NCBI RefSeq assembly: GCF_024198215.1
Contig: NZ_JAKCFA010000003.1
Coordinates: 310,001 to 374,000, forward strand
Length of the DNA stretch: 64,000 nucleotides
Direction: 5' to 3'
Source: Myxococcus qinghaiensis
GTDB lineage: Bacteria > Myxococcota > Myxococcia > Myxococcales > Myxococcaceae
Part shown: one piece after another, positions 54,591 through 64,000 of the stretch
Layout: the number at the start of each line of letters is the position of its first letter
Numbering within the stretch: the stretch's first letter is position 1
The notes under the pieces: generated by a model
Told to the model about the DNA's origin: nothing
Database searches by the model: none
What the model saw: the letters and a program-made list of their open reading frames with translations, nothing else
Position numbers and translations under genes: made by a program

Positions 54591-54665
54591 GCTGGAGCGG
54601 GGTGTGCACCTATGACACGTCCGCTCATATTCAACTGACCGTACTCAAGAGCCGCCACAGGCAAA

Positions 54666-54683
54666 ATACCACCCAGGTGGTAT
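54666..54683. repeat. Perfect palindrome near the IS remnant
   Basis: ATACCACC-CA-GGTGGTAT is an 8-bp inverted repeat with a 2-bp spacer. It lies between the cassette's upstream region and the IS3 orfA remnant and may be an operator or part of a degraded element end. Confidence 0.5.
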
Positions 54684-54853
54684 GCGGCTGGACCTCGCCA
54701 TCCTGGCCTTTCCGATGGGGTGCATGGGACACTGGCCGATGCTCCGCGATGTTTTTGGAAGGAGCGACTCTCTGGATTGGCAGCGCGGAGGGCACTCCTC
54801 CGCCCCAGGATTTCTTGAGACACCTCTCTGGGGAATAACCTCCCCTTTGTGAG

Positions 54854-55240
54854 GTGGATGTGAAGAAGCAGCAGAAGCAGGACAGGACGGCGGAGCGCGG
54901 TCGGTTCTCGGCGAAGCGGAAGAAGGAGGCGGTACTCCGACTGCTCAAGGGCGAAGAACTCGACGCGCTGTCCCGGGAGCTGGGTGTCACCGCGGCGGTG
55001 CTGAGCGAGTGGCGTGAGAAGTTCTTGGCCGGAGCCAAGGCCAACCTCAAGAGCCGTGAGCCGGAGCCCGCGGACGACGAGGTGCCGCAGCTCAAGGCCA
55101 TGGTGGGCGAGTTGATGATGAAGAACGAGTTGTTCGCCGAGAAGGCGCGGCTGCCGGAGTGGCCGCCCCCCGAGTTCGCCGGCCGGGAGCTGCGCAAGCC
55201 CGCGCACCTGGACCTGGTGGGCGAGGCGCTCCTCTGGCTC
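54854..55240 (+). mobile_element. IS3-family orfA remnant
   Basis: The frame from a GTG at 54854 encodes a typical IS3 OrfA: GRFSAKRKKEAVLRLLKGEE, then DALSRELGVTAAVLSEWREKF (transposase HTH) and the leucine-zipper region LKAMVGELMMKNEL. After about residue 100 the sequence departs from the family, and the frame runs on to 55345 without OrfA character. No orfB with the DDE motif follows, so the element is a fragment. It marks the right flank of the ubiquitin-like/helicase cassette. Confidence 0.7.
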
Positions 55241-55448
55241 CCGTTCGGTGTAGACGTGCGCCCGGTAGGCTGGGAGTGTACCGCACCTGCCTGCCCGACT
55301 GCCTTTACCCCGCTGATTTTCTTCTACTTTTCGCCGTCACGCTAAACGAACGCGGATGATGACTGGACGGCCATCTCCGCGTTCGCCGCGAGCGCGCTGT
55401 TGGCTGGCCCGGCCGGCACCGCACGTGGAGTAGGCGACGCGGTCATTC

Positions 55449-56084
55449 TCAATCCTGGAGCACCGCGCAGCGTTTGTTGATGTACCCCTCGCCGCCCTCC
55501 ACTTGTACCCGCCATATCGTGTCACCGTGGCCTGACCACTCAAGAACCTCGCCGCTCGCCGCTTTCCTGACGACGACTGAAACGCCGCCCACTTCCCTCC
55601 AGATCGTGCACCGACGGGTAAGCTCGACGCGTCGAGTCGCAGGCGCCCCGAGCTCGGGCGCGGGCTCTGCTCTGGCGGCTGGCACGGAGTGACGTGTCTC
55701 CCTATCGCTGGACTGGCAGTCTGGAACAAGCGCCCATCCGACCATCAGGAGCAGGGGAAGGCAGACCGTTGCCAGGAACAAGCCTGGGTTGAACGGAGGG
55801 GGTAGTGGGATGAAGACCGAACTGCTCTTGCATCGAGGACAAACCGCAGACAGGTTTTTCCCGCGTGGGTACCAGGAATAGGCGCACGCCGCGCAGTGAT
55901 TCCGAGGGCGCAGCGGTCCCACTGGGAAGGAACGAATCCGGGGGAGCCGCAGCGAAGGAGTCTTGGGGGCTTTGAACCTGGGCGCTTTGAATTTGAAGGT
56001 CTTGGGTCGTTTGAAGGCCTTCGGTGCCCGATAGCCGCTACCGATTCGGGGAGGCCGGTATCTTGGAGGCTTCCATCGCTTCAC
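55449..56084 (-). CDS. Zinc-ribbon membrane protein with Lys/Pro-rich N-terminus
   Basis: A 211-residue protein. The first 60 residues are a basic Pro/Lys repeat (APKAFKRPKTFKFKAPRFK). A zinc ribbon follows (CAACAYSWYPRG...CPRCKS), then one TM helix (GLFLATVCLPLLLMVGWAL). Outside the membrane comes a domain of about 60 residues ending GEGYINKRCAVL, like a bacterial SH3/variant barrel with two Cys. The combination is unusual; I cannot name a family. Single gene, downstream of the IS remnant. Confidence 0.6.
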   Translation of the reverse strand: MKRWKPPRYRPPRIGSGYRAPKAFKRPKTFKFKAPRFKAPKTPSLRLPRIRSFPVGPLRPRNHCAACAYSWYPRGKNLSAVCPRCKSSSVFIPLPPPFNPGLFLATVCLPLLLMVGWALVPDCQSSDRETRHSVPAARAEPAPELGAPATRRVELTRRCTIWREVGGVSVVVRKAASGEVLEWSGHGDTIWRVQVEGGEGYINKRCAVLQD

Positions 56085-56271
56085 GAAGCCCTCGTTATAG
56101 CAGGCAGCGGGTTCTTCCCCGAGCGCCGCGCGGTTGGGAGTGGGGGATTATGGACCCGGGTCCCTTCGCCTCCTGCCTGAGAATGGGGTCTCGTTGGACT
56201 GTGCGATGTTGGATAGGCGCTGGGTCCGATCGTGCTAGATTTTGCGTCTTCTCGCTTCAGGGGGACGTCTG

Positions 56272-56874
56272 TTGATTCGAATTGCCAGAGGAATTGCGGT
56301 TGTTGCCATTGGCTCCTTGCTGTCCGCGTGTCCTTCGTACGTAGCCTCACGGTATTCCGTGTCCGCCGAGAACGTTCAGACGTTGCGAACGCTTCAGCAG
56401 AAGTACCCTCAGGGGAGCATGAAGGTGGCATCCTTCGAAGCGATGGACGTCCCGCAGCGGAGCATCACCTGTCGCGGAGCAGGACCCGTGATGCCTCCTG
56501 ATGAGAAGACCTTCGAGCAGTATGTCCAGGCAGCTCTCGTGGATGACCTCCGAATGGCGGGAGTCTATTCAGACAAAAGCAAGGTCGCCGTCTCCGCCAA
56601 GATGAGCATGCTCGACTTCAGCTCAACAAGTGGTGCTTGGACGCTCGCGGCGCGGATCTCGGCTGGAGCCGAGGCTCCGTATCTAATTGAGCACAAGGGC
56701 ACCTACAAGAGCAGCTTTATGGGTGACAATGCCTGTCAGCTGACGGCGCAGGCGTTCATGCCGTCGGTCCAGGACTTCTTGAGAAAGGTGATTTCGAGCC
56801 CTGAGTTCGAGAAGGCCTTTTCGAACTCGGTCGCGACACCGGCCCCCTCTGCGGAGGCCATTCCCGGCAGCTGA
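56272..56874 (+). CDS. Hypothetical lipoprotein
   Basis: A 200-residue lipoprotein (lipobox GSLLSAC). The start is a TTG at 56272 behind GGGGGACG; another TTG at 56242 is in frame. The mature part is a mixed alpha/beta domain with YVQAALVDDLRMAGVYSD and KVAVSAKMSMLDFSS, reminiscent of small outer-membrane assembly-type lipoproteins, but without a clear family match. GC content is lower than in the core genes. Confidence 0.65.
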   Translation: MIRIARGIAVVAIGSLLSACPSYVASRYSVSAENVQTLRTLQQKYPQGSMKVASFEAMDVPQRSITCRGAGPVMPPDEKTFEQYVQAALVDDLRMAGVYSDKSKVAVSAKMSMLDFSSTSGAWTLAARISAGAEAPYLIEHKGTYKSSFMGDNACQLTAQAFMPSVQDFLRKVISSPEFEKAFSNSVATPAPSAEAIPGS

Positions 56875-57010
56875 TGGCTGAGGAGGCTGCGGTGCGGCTC
56901 CGCTGATGCCCGGGCCGCGCCGCATGACTGCGGGCGGCGCGACTCACGCCCGAGGAGTCGCGCCCGTGCGGATGTCCAGATGGGTCCACACGTGACGGGT
57001 AAGGTGGCCC

Positions 57011-57407
57011 ATGGATCTCGCCCCCCACCTGCGCGTCGTGCTGCATCAGCCCCAGGGCCCTGACAAACCTCTGCGCCGTGGCGCGCCTGGCCGCGAACTT
57101 CGGTGTGGCGGAACTCGTGCTCTCCGCCCCCCCAGCGCCAAGCGATGGACGGCACACGGCGTATGGCCGTGCACGCCGGCCCATCCGCGAGTCCGCGCGC
57201 ATCTACCCCACGCGGCCCGAGGCGCGCGCGGACGTGGTCTTCGCCATGGGCACGACCTCGCGGAGCATAGAGAGAATAGAAGCCCTCTTGGGCGTAGCGG
57301 GCGGGAGCAGAGCGGGAGGTGAGGGACGTGACGCTGAGCCCATGAGCCGCACGCCGAGCCGGCGCACTGCTCAGGGACAGCACAGTCAGGTCACCCTGGG
57401 ATTCTAG
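57011..57407 (+). pseudogene. Frameshifted SpoU/TrmJ-like RNA methyltransferase remnant
   Basis: The first frame begins MDLAPHLRVVLHQPQGPD and would continue as DNLCAVARLAANFG, but one extra A near 57064 shifts it; the true continuation is in the next frame (VARLAANFGVAELVLSAPPA, then RESARIYPT and EARADVVFAMGTTSRS). These segments match the N-terminal strand, the ARxxxNFG motif and the GT-S/AR motif of TrmH/TrmJ RNA 2'-O-methyltransferases. The catalytic C-terminus is missing, replaced by dispersed repeat sequence. The gene is dead by frameshift and truncation. Confidence 0.75.
57301..57366. repeat. Dispersed repeat, copy B (partner at 28423-28498)
   Basis: Starts GCGGGAGCAGAGCGGGAGGT and ends GAGCCGGCGCA like copy A, with a shorter middle. 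It abuts the broken methyltransferase gene. Confidence 0.75.
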
Positions 57408-57427
57408 CCCCTTGAAAAAGCGATGCC
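57387..57427. repeat. Dispersed repeat, copy 2 (partner at 25225-25274)
   Basis: Begins CAGGTCACCCTGGGATTC and ends GAAAAAGCGATGCC. The rest of the interval 57428-57546 before actF holds no gene I can support. Confidence 0.6.
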
Positions 57428-57546
57428 ACCCGCCTGAGGAAGTGCGGATGGCATCGCCGCCGTGGTCGCGAGGGCCGAGGGCCCGGAGGAGCCGCTGGCC
57501 CACAGGGGGGTCAACGGCCACGGACTTGATTCTCTCGGGTCGTCCG

Positions 57547-58743
57547 TCAGGTGTGGTGGTGCAGGCTCTCGACCAGGTACGGGTCTCCCACAGGCAACAT
57601 CGGCGACGTCCTCACCGCCCGAGTCACCGCCAGCGTGAACAGTGCCCCCACGCCCACCAACCCCGCCACCTCATACACCCCCACCGTCAATCCCTCCGGC
57701 TGGTGCGCGGGCGCAACCATCAACTGCAAATCCAACCAGCGCCCCACCAGCAGCACCCCCGCCACGCGCAGCAGGTGGTTCGGGTTCATCTTCGCGGGAC
57801 GCGGCAGCAACAACACGAACGGCAGCGCCCAGTTCAACACCACATTCACATAGAACGGCACCTCCCACCCGCCGTGCATCCGCGCGATGAAGTAGACCGT
57901 CTCCTCCGGGATGTTCGCGTACCAGATGAGCATGAACTGCGAGAACCACAGGTAGGCCCACAGCGTGGCGAAGCCGAACATCAGCTTGCCCAGGTCATGC
58001 AGATGGCTGGAGTTGAGCCGAGGCAGCGCCCCTGCCCGGTGCAGCAACACCGCCACCACGGTGATGGCACACACGCTGGAGCTCAAGAGCCCCGCCACGT
58101 TGTAGAGCGCGTAGATGGTGCTGAACCAGTGCGGCTCCAGGCTCATCAGCCAGTCGAACGCCGCCAGACAGAAGGTCAGCGAGAAGAGCACCAGGAACAC
58201 CGCTGACACCGTCACGTTCTTCCGGGTCAACGTCTCCCCGCGCTCCACGTCCTGTCGCAATGAGTTGCGCCTCAACATCCACGTGAAGCCCACCCACACC
58301 GCCAACATCACCCCCATCCGAATCGCGAAGAAGGGAACGTTGAGGAAGGCCGCCTTCTCATGCAGGAGGTGGTCCGTCTCCATCACCCCAGGCTTCGCCC
58401 AGGGATACAGCGTCGTGACGAACGGCAGCAGCGCCAACATCGTCGCCGCGCCCCAGGGCACGTAGGATGCGAAAGCCTCCGGGATTCGCTTGAAGACGGT
58501 GAACCACCCCGCGTTCGCCACGTACATCAGCGCCAGGAAAACCGCGCCGCCCAATCCCAGGCACAGGAAATAGAAGCCGCTCGTCAGCAGGCTGGTCAGC
58601 GCACGCTCCGGAGCCTGCACCAGCCCCAGCACGAGCACTCCCAACCCCGCCCCCGCCGCCACCTGTGCGGCGCGATGGAAGACAGGTGAGACGGCGAAGC
58701 CACCCTGGGACTCGGTGGCGACTGCTTCGACGGGGGCGCTCAT
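57547..58743 (-). CDS. actF: Alternative complex III subunit ActF
   Basis: A 398-residue membrane protein with about ten TM helices, the second quinone-side subunit of alternative complex III (NrfD-related). Typical segments: YFLCLGLGGAVFLALMYVANAGW, SYVPWGAATMLALLPF, LAAFDWLMSLEPHWFSTIYALY and MLIWYANIPEETVYF. The ATG at 58743 overlaps the actE stop (ATGA). It helps oxidise quinol in the respiratory chain. Confidence 0.92.
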   Translation of the reverse strand: MSAPVEAVATESQGGFAVSPVFHRAAQVAAGAGLGVLVLGLVQAPERALTSLLTSGFYFLCLGLGGAVFLALMYVANAGWFTVFKRIPEAFASYVPWGAATMLALLPFVTTLYPWAKPGVMETDHLLHEKAAFLNVPFFAIRMGVMLAVWVGFTWMLRRNSLRQDVERGETLTRKNVTVSAVFLVLFSLTFCLAAFDWLMSLEPHWFSTIYALYNVAGLLSSSVCAITVVAVLLHRAGALPRLNSSHLHDLGKLMFGFATLWAYLWFSQFMLIWYANIPEETVYFIARMHGGWEVPFYVNVVLNWALPFVLLLPRPAKMNPNHLLRVAGVLLVGRWLDLQLMVAPAHQPEGLTVGVYEVAGLVGVGALFTLAVTRAVRTSPMLPVGDPYLVESLHHHT

Positions 58744-59309
58744 GGCGTCTCCTTGCGCGCCGTGCGCGCGGGGTTCTGGAGCGTGCGGAGATAGTGGACC
58801 AGCTTCCACCGGTCCTCCGGCGCCACCTGCGAGCCATGGGCCGGCATCAGTCCCTGCCCATGGGTGATGATGTGGAAGATGCGTCCATCCGGAAGCTCCA
58901 CCGCGTGCTCCGCCAGCAGCGAGGGCGGCATCGGGAAGCGCGCCGTCACCGGGCCATCCCCCAACCCTCCCGAGCCATGGCACGGCGCGCAGTAGCGCTG
59001 GAACGCCGTCTGGCCTCGCGCCACCACCTCGGGCGACGAGGGGTACGGATTGCGCAGCTCGCTCCCGGCGCGCTCGGCCGCCTCCGGTCCCGCGGCCAGG
59101 TGCAGCGGAAGGTGACCTCGCGGCACCGTGCCCTTCGCCGGAGTCAGCAGCGTCTTGCCATCCCCCGTGTTCGGGTTGGGCGCGAAGCTGTCATAGGGCA
59201 CCGAGGCCACCATGTCCGGCGCGTACTCGAAGTTCGGCCGCGTCTCGTCCTGCTCGCAGCCGCCGACAGCCAACCCCAGCGCCGCCAGTCCCACCCAGAC
59301 CTTCCTCAC
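58740..59309 (-). CDS. actE: Alternative complex III monoheme cytochrome ActE
   Basis: A 189-residue lipoprotein (lipobox AVGGC). One heme c motif (YCAPCHGSGGLGDG) and a later GLMPAHG Met ligand region define a cytochrome c domain at about residues 95-175. In the complex it passes electrons out to soluble cytochrome or an oxidase. The start is GTG at 59309, overlapping the actD stop. Confidence 0.92.
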   Translation of the reverse strand: MRKVWVGLAALGLAVGGCEQDETRPNFEYAPDMVASVPYDSFAPNPNTGDGKTLLTPAKGTVPRGHLPLHLAAGPEAAERAGSELRNPYPSSPEVVARGQTAFQRYCAPCHGSGGLGDGPVTARFPMPPSLLAEHAVELPDGRIFHIITHGQGLMPAHGSQVAPEDRWKLVHYLRTLQNPARTARKETP

Positions 59310-59827
59310 GGCGCCACCTCCCTCAGGTCCATGGCCACCGCGCCATGACGGCGCAGCAGGTCCTCGGCCGCCTCCAGCGACTCCGGGGACTGGCGCGGCG
59401 CGATGACGATGGCGAACCGGTCATCCGTCACGCGGGGCAACGTCTGGCGCTTGTTCCCCGGAAACAGCCGGGCCCTCACCAGGAACGCCGCCACCGTGCT
59501 CAGCGCGGCGAACAACACCGTCAGCTCGAACGTCACCGGGATGAACGCCGGAAACGAGTTGAACGGCTTGCCTCCCACGTTGAGCGGCCAGCTCACCACG
59601 CTGGTGTAGAGCTGGAGCGACAGTGCCAGCGTGCAGCCCAAGAGTCCCGCCGCGAAGCACACCCAGGTGAGCCGACTGGGCTTGAGCCCCATCGCGGCAT
59701 CCAGGCCGTGCACCGCATACGGCGTGTACACATCGCGCAGGTCATGTCCCGCCTCTCGCACCGCGCGGGTGGCATCGAGGACCTGCGCCTCGTGCTCGAA
59801 ATATCCGATGAGGACCGGGGCGCTCAT
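59306..59827 (-). CDS. actD: Alternative complex III subunit ActD (DUF3341)
   Basis: A 173-residue DUF3341 protein. A cytosolic start ([21 protein letters not shown]) with the [14 protein letters not shown] motif is followed by two TM helices ([20 protein letters not shown] and [20 protein letters not shown]) and a soluble C-terminus. It is a structural subunit of the complex. It overlaps actC and actE by 4 nt each. Confidence 0.93.
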   Translation of the reverse strand: MSAPVLIGYFEHEAQVLDATRAVREAGHDLRDVYTPYAVHGLDAAMGLKPSRLTWVCFAAGLLGCTLALSLQLYTSVVSWPLNVGGKPFNSFPAFIPVTFELTVLFAALSTVAAFLVRARLFPGNKRQTLPRVTDDRFAIVIAPRQSPESLEAAEDLLRRHGAVAMDLREVAP

Positions 59828-61308
59828 ACGGGGGCGTCCTTCCGGGTGGCGATGGCCAGTGGCGGGTGGAGCCGAGGCGACGCGGGCTCAGCCGACACGT
59901 CCCGCTCGGGGGCATGCTGCGTTGGGGGATGCGCCTCGGCGTGCGCGTGAGGACTCCTGGCGAAGCCCAGGACGCTCTTCACCTCACCGATGGAGATGAT
60001 GGGCAGCACGCGCACGAAGAGCAGGAACAGGGTGAAGAAGAGGCCAAACGTCCCGATGAAGGTCCCCACCTCCACCATTGTCGGCGTGTACATGGACCAA
60101 CTGCTGGGCAGGAAGTCGCGGTGCAGGCTGGTGACGATGATGACGAACCGCTCGAACCACATGCCCACGTTGATGACCAACGACAGCGCGAAGATGGCCG
60201 CGGGCGAGGTACGAATCTTCTTGAACCAGAACAGGTGCGGCGACACCACGTTGCACGTCACCATGATCCAATAGGCCCACGCGTAGGGACCGAAGGCGCG
60301 GTTCATGAACGCGAAGCGCTCGTACGGATTGCCCGAGTACCAGGCGATGAAGAACTCCGTCGCATATGCCAGCGAGACGATGCCCCCGGTGACGATGATG
60401 ACCTTCGTCATGTTCTCCAGGTGGCGCAGCGTAATCAGGTGCTCGTAGCCCAGCACCACGCGGGTGATGATCATCAGCGTCAGCACCATCGCGAAGCCGC
60501 TGAACACCGCGCCGGCCACGAAGTACGGCGGGAAGATGGTGGTGTGCCACCCGGGAATCACCGACGTGGCGAAGTCCATCGACACGATGGTGTGCACGCT
60601 GAGCACCAGCGGCGTCGCCAGGCCCGCGAGCAGCAGGTACACCGTCTCGTAGCGGCTCCACGTCCGGTGCGAGCCCGTCCACCCCAGCGACAGCACCTTG
60701 AAGACGGCCTTCTTCACGCCCGCCTTCAACCTGTCACGCACGGTGGCCAGGTCCGGAAGCAGCCCCACGTACCAGAACACCGCCGACACCGTGAAGTACG
60801 TGGAGATGGCGAACACGTCCCACAAGAGCGGCGAGCGGAAGTTCACCCACAAGCTGCCGCGCGTATTGGGATAGGGCAGCACCCAGAAGGCCAGCCACGG
60901 CCGCCCCATGTGGATGACGGGGAAGAGCGCCGCGCACATGACGGCGAACAGCGTCATCGCCTCCGCCGCGCGGTTGATGCTGGTGCGCCACTTCTGCCGG
61001 AAGAGGAAGAGGATGGCGGAGATGAGCGTGCCCGCGTGGCCGATGCCCACCCAGAACACGAAGTTGGTGATGTCGAACGCCCAGCCGATGGTCTTGTTCA
61101 ATCCCCACACGCCGATGCCGGTGCCCACCTGGTACGCGACGATTCCCGCGCCCGTGCCCAACACGGACACCGCCATCGCGAACGCCACCCACCACTTCCA
61201 CGTGGGCGCTCGCTCCATGGGCGCGCAGATCTCCTCGGTGAGCTGGCCCAGGGTGCGCGGCTCGGTGACCAGCGGCACGCGCAGCGGGGACAGGTGCTGT
61301 TGGCTCAT
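59824..61308 (-). CDS. actC: Alternative complex III subunit ActC (NrfD-type)
   Basis: A 494-residue NrfD/PsrC-family membrane protein with about ten TM helices. Conserved segments: [67 protein letters not shown]. It carries a quinol-binding site. The C-terminal tail is His/Pro-rich. The ATG at 61308 overlaps the actB stop by 4 nt. Confidence 0.94.
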   Translation of the reverse strand: MSQQHLSPLRVPLVTEPRTLGQLTEEICAPMERAPTWKWWVAFAMAVSVLGTGAGIVAYQVGTGIGVWGLNKTIGWAFDITNFVFWVGIGHAGTLISAILFLFRQKWRTSINRAAEAMTLFAVMCAALFPVIHMGRPWLAFWVLPYPNTRGSLWVNFRSPLLWDVFAISTYFTVSAVFWYVGLLPDLATVRDRLKAGVKKAVFKVLSLGWTGSHRTWSRYETVYLLLAGLATPLVLSVHTIVSMDFATSVIPGWHTTIFPPYFVAGAVFSGFAMVLTLMIITRVVLGYEHLITLRHLENMTKVIIVTGGIVSLAYATEFFIAWYSGNPYERFAFMNRAFGPYAWAYWIMVTCNVVSPHLFWFKKIRTSPAAIFALSLVINVGMWFERFVIIVTSLHRDFLPSSWSMYTPTMVEVGTFIGTFGLFFTLFLLFVRVLPIISIGEVKSVLGFARSPHAHAEAHPPTQHAPERDVSAEPASPRLHPPLAIATRKDAPV

Positions 61309-64000
61309 GTTCCGCTTCCCGACCCGGTGTTCCGGATCTTCGTAAGGTAGGTGATGGACGGCCCGATGTTCAGCTCCTCCAGCAGCCGGAACGCGCGCCC
61401 GTCCTTCGCCAGCTTCGCCACGCGGCTGTTCGGGTCATTCACGTCCCCGAAGTGGAGGGCCTTCGCGGGGCAGCTCTGCTGACAGGCCGTCTGGATGTCG
61501 CCGTCCTTCAGCGCGCGGCCCTCGCGAGCCGCCGCCGCCTTGCCCTCCTGGACGCGCTGCACGCAGAGCGAGCACTTCTCCATGACGCCCCTGCTGCGCA
61601 CCACCACGTCCGGGTTGAGCACCATCCGCTCCAGCGGCTCGTCGTGCGGATAGTCGAACCAGTTGAAGCGGCGCACCTTCGTGGGGCAGTTGTTCGCGCA
61701 GTAGCGCGTGCCCACGCAGCGGTTGTAGACCTGCTGGTTGAGCCCCTCGCTGGAGTGCACCGTCGCGAGCACCGGGCACACCGTCTCGCACGGCGCGTTC
61801 TCACAGTGCTGGCACATCATCGGCTGGTGGACGACTCGAGGGTTCGCCTCGTCGCCCTGGTAGTACCGGTCGATGCGCATCCAGTGCATCTCGCGCTGGC
61901 GCAGCACCTCCTCGCGGCCCACGCTGGGGATGTTGTTCTCCGCCTGGCACGACACCACGCACGCCGAGCAGCCCGTGCACGCGCTCAGGTCCACCGCCAG
62001 CGCCCACCGGTGGCCCTTGTACTCATGGCCGCTCCAGATGGAGAGCGGGTGCGCTCCGTTGCCGCCGTGCCCGCCGTGCGCCTCGTTGCCCGCGCGCGGG
62101 TTCGCCAGGAACGCGGCCAGCTCCGCCTCTCGCACGTGCGGCCGGCCCTCCAGTCGCGAGTGAGTCTGCGTGAGCGCCAGCTTCTGCTTCTCGCCCGTGC
62201 CCACCACCGTCGCCCCCGGCACCGAGCGCCGCACACGCCCGTCCACCACCGACGCCAGCGGGAAGACATTCGTCCCCACGCCGTCGCCGATGCGCCCCAC
62301 CCTCGTCCGGCCGTAGCCCACCGCGACACCCAGCGCGGACGGGTGCGTCCCCGCCTGCACCAGCACGGGCAGGGACAGCGACTCGCCGCCCACGCGCACC
62401 TGCACCACGTCTCCGTCGCGCAGGCCCAGCTCCTTCGCCCGCGAAGGCGCGATGAGCGCGGGGTTGCCCCAGGTGGCCTTCGTGATGGGGTCCGGCACCT
62501 CGTGCAGCCAGGCGTTGTTACCGGAGGCGCCGTCACGCAGCGCCACCGAGGGGAACAGCACCAGCTCCCACTCCACGGATGGACGGGCCACCGCGCCCAG
62601 CACCTTCGCCAGACCCTCCTCGCGGAAGGACAGCGGCGCCGTGGGGGCCAGAGGCAGCGTCACGACACCTCGGCGGACGGCGTCGTCCCAGAAGGCATCG
62701 AAGGACGTCCCTGCTTGCGTGACGTGCGGGAAGACCTCTGCCTCCCAGCGGGCTCGCAGGAAGTCATGGTGGGACACCGGGGAATCCGCCCACTTCAGCA
62801 GCGACTCCACCGCGTCCCGGGTGTCGTGCAGCGGCGCCACCGCGGGCTGGCGCAGTGAGAGCACGCCTCGTCGCGGCTCCGCGTCTCCCCACGACTCCAG
62901 CGGCGTGGAGGCCGGGGCATGAAGCCTCGACAAGATGGCCGTCTCGTCCAGCCGGTCGTTGAGCGCCACGGTGAGCGGCACGCCCTTGAGAAGGGCCCCC
63001 AGCGCCGCTCCTCGCGGGTCCGCATGGGCGGGATTGACGCCGAGGAAGAGCACCGCGCCCACCCCACCCGCGCCCAGCTCGGTCAGCAGCTCGCCGTAGG
63101 ACAGGGCCTGCTCGTCCAGCTCCACGCCCTCCGTGGGCAGCACCGTGGTGCCCTCGTTGCCGAGCAACACGTTCGCCGTCGCGGCCAGCACCTGCGCGGC
63201 CACCTCATCGCCACCGCACACCACCAGCGACTCCGTGCGGTGTGACCACAGCGCGTCGGCCAGCTCGTCCAGGTGGGCCGGCTCCAGTCGCGAGGCCGGC
63301 AAGCCCGACAGTCCGGGCACGGTGCGCCCGGCCTTCACCGCCAGGCGGCGCACCACGTCGCCCAGGGCGAGCGTCACCTCGGAGGGGGCCACGACAAAGC
63401 GGCGGTCGGCGGCGGCTCCGGTGAGCGTCATCACCGGCTCAATCTGGTAATGCCGCGCCATCGCCCTTCGTCCCGCCGCGTCGCGCGCCTCGGTGTACTG
63501 GCGCGTGAAGGCCACCGGCGACACCCACGTGCCCAGGAAGTCGGCGCCGAAGCTGGCGATGACCTGGGCCCGGTCGAAGCGGTGGTCGGGCACCACGCGC
63601 GCGCCGTGCGTGAGTCGGTATGCATCACCTATCGCGGCGAGCTCGCCCAGCGGCTCGTAGCGCACGGTGCGCGCCAGGGGGTGCGCGGCGAGGAAGCGCT
63701 TCACTCCGGCTTCGGCGGTGGGCCCCATCACCCAGGGCAGCACCAGCCGGATGGCCTTGCCCGCCTCAGCCACCTTGCGCAGTCCGGCCTTCACCTCTGT
63801 GTCCAGGTCCGTCCAGGACACTCGATGGCAGTCGCGTGACGGGAAGCGGGCGCGGCTCGCGTCGTAGAGCGAGAGCACGGAGGCCTGCCCCACCGCGCAC
63901 ACGGCACCGCGCGACACGGGGTGCTCGTCGTTGCCCTCCACCTTGATGGGACGTCCGTCGCGCGTCTTCAACAACAGACCGCAGCGCGCCGAGCAGCCCT
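61305..64000 (-). CDS. actB: Alternative complex III iron-sulfur subunit ActB, 5' truncated
   Basis: The frame is open to the right edge, so the N-terminus is outside the window; about 898 residues are visible. It begins [17 protein letters not shown], the molybdopterin-oxidoreductase-like domain, which in ActB has lost the cofactor. After about residue 650 comes a ferredoxin-like domain with four Cys clusters ([46 protein letters not shown]...CQQSCP). These hold 3Fe-4S/4Fe-4S clusters. Overlapping genes below it show tight coupling; actA should lie to the right. Confidence 0.95.
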   Translation of the reverse strand, partial: GCSARCGLLLKTRDGRPIKVEGNDEHPVSRGAVCAVGQASVLSLYDASRARFPSRDCHRVSWTDLDTEVKAGLRKVAEAGKAIRLVLPWVMGPTAEAGVKRFLAAHPLARTVRYEPLGELAAIGDAYRLTHGARVVPDHRFDRAQVIASFGADFLGTWVSPVAFTRQYTEARDAAGRRAMARHYQIEPVMTLTGAAADRRFVVAPSEVTLALGDVVRRLAVKAGRTVPGLSGLPASRLEPAHLDELADALWSHRTESLVVCGGDEVAAQVLAATANVLLGNEGTTVLPTEGVELDEQALSYGELLTELGAGGVGAVLFLGVNPAHADPRGAALGALLKGVPLTVALNDRLDETAILSRLHAPASTPLESWGDAEPRRGVLSLRQPAVAPLHDTRDAVESLLKWADSPVSHHDFLRARWEAEVFPHVTQAGTSFDAFWDDAVRRGVVTLPLAPTAPLSFREEGLAKVLGAVARPSVEWELVLFPSVALRDGASGNNAWLHEVPDPITKATWGNPALIAPSRAKELGLRDGDVVQVRVGGESLSLPVLVQAGTHPSALGVAVGYGRTRVGRIGDGVGTNVFPLASVVDGRVRRSVPGATVVGTGEKQKLALTQTHSRLEGRPHVREAELAAFLANPRAGNEAHGGHGGNGAHPLSIWSGHEYKGHRWALAVDLSACTGCSACVVSCQAENNIPSVGREEVLRQREMHWMRIDRYYQGDEANPRVVHQPMMCQHCENAPCETVCPVLATVHSSEGLNQQVYNRCVGTRYCANNCPTKVRRFNWFDYPHDEPLERMVLNPDVVVRSRGVMEKCSLCVQRVQEGKAAAAREGRALKDGDIQTACQQSCPAKALHFGDVNDPNSRVAKLAKDGRAFRLLEELNIGPSITYLTKIRNTGSGSGT

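Noticed and set aside
59866..61350. 494-aa plus-strand frame across actC
   Set aside because: Antisense shadow of a well-supported NrfD-type gene.
1..64000. CRISPR array
   Set aside because: No series of regularly spaced identical repeats was seen anywhere in the window.

Overview
The window is about 64 kb of GC-rich DNA with densely packed genes on both strands. Several gene types point to a myxobacterium (order Myxococcales, most likely the Cystobacterineae): alternative complex III, a cbb3 oxidase, many lipoproteins, a eukaryote-like Ser/Thr kinase with TPRs, RCC1-repeat and DUF4215-type Cys-rich secreted proteins, and a sigma-54 type promoter. This placement is inference from gene content; no 16S gene or other phylogenetic marker is present.

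Layout. 0-4.7 kb: housekeeping and small-molecule genes (a heme-oxygenase-like redox protein cut by the left edge, a metallo-beta-lactamase-fold hydrolase, an AraC regulator, phosphoglycerate mutase, a DUF4476 protein, a thioredoxin-like protein). 4.7-14.3 kb: a cbb3 oxidase and maturation locus reading leftward (ccoI, ccoS, fused ccoNO, ccoQ, ccoP, ccoG, then hemN), with a divergent TauE/SafE-like membrane protein. 14.4-29.9 kb: mixed accessory genes, including a DUF885 peptidase, a thiolase with a divergent TetR regulator and a palindromic site between them, a Gfo/Idh/MocA oxidoreductase, and an M91 (NleD-like) metallopeptidase. 30.2-35.1 kb: a three-gene exported module (DUF1588-like lipoprotein, c-type cytochrome-like lipoprotein, DUF1501 Tat protein) behind a near-perfect sigma-54 promoter. 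35.4-46 kb: GNAT, diiron and GH5 proteins, a zinc-finger/kinase/TPR protein with an ECF-like sigma factor, an RCC1 protein and a lipoprotein with a ChaN/Tiki-like tail. 46.3-57.4 kb: an accessory island. 57.5-64 kb: alternative complex III genes (actF, E, D, C and most of B).

The most interesting part is the leftward six-gene cassette at 54.46-47.19 kb: a sigma-region-4-like regulator, an XRE-like HTH protein, an 1133-aa protein fusing an M78 (ImmA/IrrE) metallopeptidase to a UvrD helicase with an AddB-like C-terminus, a triple ubiquitin-like protein (multiubiquitin), an E1-like ThiF adenylyltransferase, and a Cys-rich DUF6527 protein. The first three genes are translationally packed, as are the last three; an 87-nt gap with a small hairpin separates the two halves. 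My hypothesis is a stress- or phage-responsive system: the helicase-peptidase senses damaged or foreign DNA and cleaves the HTH protein to derepress the locus, and the ubiquitin-like module is the effector. The flanks carry an IS3 remnant, unique hypothetical genes and a frameshifted RNA methyltransferase pseudogene, as expected of a site of gene turnover.

The respiratory genes at the two ends are functionally linked: alternative complex III oxidises quinol and passes electrons to periplasmic cytochrome c or directly to terminal oxidases such as cbb3. Here cbb3 has a fused CcoN-CcoO and a single-heme CcoP.
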